From Clostridiales bacterium UBA4959 (GTDB lineage: Bacteria > Bacillota > Clostridia > Oscillospirales > CAG-272), in the NCBI GenBank assembly GCA_002397345.1, contig DHAH01000117.1, forward strand, positions 1-6,377: 6,377 bases of DNA, written 5' to 3'. Shown piece after piece: positions 6,213-6,377 of the stretch (position 1 is its first letter; each line of letters starts with the position of its first letter). The notes under the pieces are model-generated. The model was not told the origin of the DNA and ran no database searches. It saw only the letters and a list, made by a program, of their open reading frames with translations. The translations under genes were made by a program, and so were the position numbers.

Positions 6213-6361
6213 CATGTTTTTAACGACTGGTAAACAAATATTAAATATATTATAACCCGCCCTTTGTTTATTATTCATATAAAACACCGTGGATAAAAAT
6301 TATTGTATAAATTATGTAATAAACGGAGAGCGTTTGGGCAGGGGCTTTTTGTTTGTAAAAA

Positions 6362-6377
6362 TGTTTCACGTGAAACA
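6362..6377. promoter_or_regulatory. parS: Second parS site at the right window edge
   Basis: This is the same perfect 16-bp palindrome TGTTTCACGTGAAACA as at 5872-5887, 490 bp away, and it forms the last 16 bases of the window. A second exact copy within half a kilobase makes chance occurrence very unlikely and supports both as genuine ParB loading sites. Confidence 0.95.

Noticed and set aside
6321..6351. Possible + strand terminator: AAACG/CGTTT inverted repeat followed by GGGCAGGGGC and TTTTT
   Set aside because: The stem is only 5 bp and not adjacent to the T run, and the G-rich part cannot pair with itself. No gene on + ends just before it.

Overview
The window looks like a chromosomal housekeeping segment from a low-to-moderate GC Firmicute, most likely in the class Clostridia. 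The evidence is an IF-2 with a long, clostridial-type N-terminal extension, a DivIVA-family coiled-coil protein, a two-subunit-type Fe-S hydro-lyase beta subunit, Bacillota-type parS sites, strong GGAGG/AGGAG ribosome binding sites and a consensus sigma-A promoter. The class assignment is inferred from gene content; no rRNA gene is present to confirm it.

Layout: the left half reads rightwards. The 3' part of infB (open from base 1, so its 5' end lies outside the window) begins in a Gln/Gly-rich tandem repeat and ends at 2397. A hairpin (2409-2462) separates it from a DivIVA-family gene (2486-3403). That gene overlaps by 14 bases a gene for a fumarase/tartrate-dehydratase-type hydro-lyase beta subunit (3390-3890) that has no alpha subunit beside it. 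The right half reads leftwards. A 63-residue exported membrane protein (6142-5951) has a perfect TTGACA-17-TATAAT promoter. It is followed by a hairpin, then mnmE (GTG start at 5853), then a short Sfp-type phosphopantetheinyl transferase only 3 bases after the mnmE stop. The two halves converge on a bidirectional hairpin terminator at 3916-3935.

The most notable non-coding signals are two identical, perfectly palindromic 16-bp parS sites (TGTTTCACGTGAAACA). One lies in the mnmE leader and one at the extreme right edge, 490 bp apart, with the small membrane-protein gene between them. They are expected to load ParB (Spo0J) and therefore suggest an origin-proximal location.

The genes do not form one pathway. 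They cover translation initiation (infB), tRNA wobble modification (mnmE), cell pole/division or envelope organisation (DivIVA family), central carbon metabolism (hydro-lyase) and carrier-protein activation (PPTase). The most common Firmicute gene orders (infB-rbfA, mnmE-mnmG) are both broken here. I see no mobile element, CRISPR array, tRNA, rRNA or riboswitch. The nearest things to something undescribed are the tiny exported protein between the parS sites and the pairing of a lone hydro-lyase beta subunit with a DivIVA-like gene.
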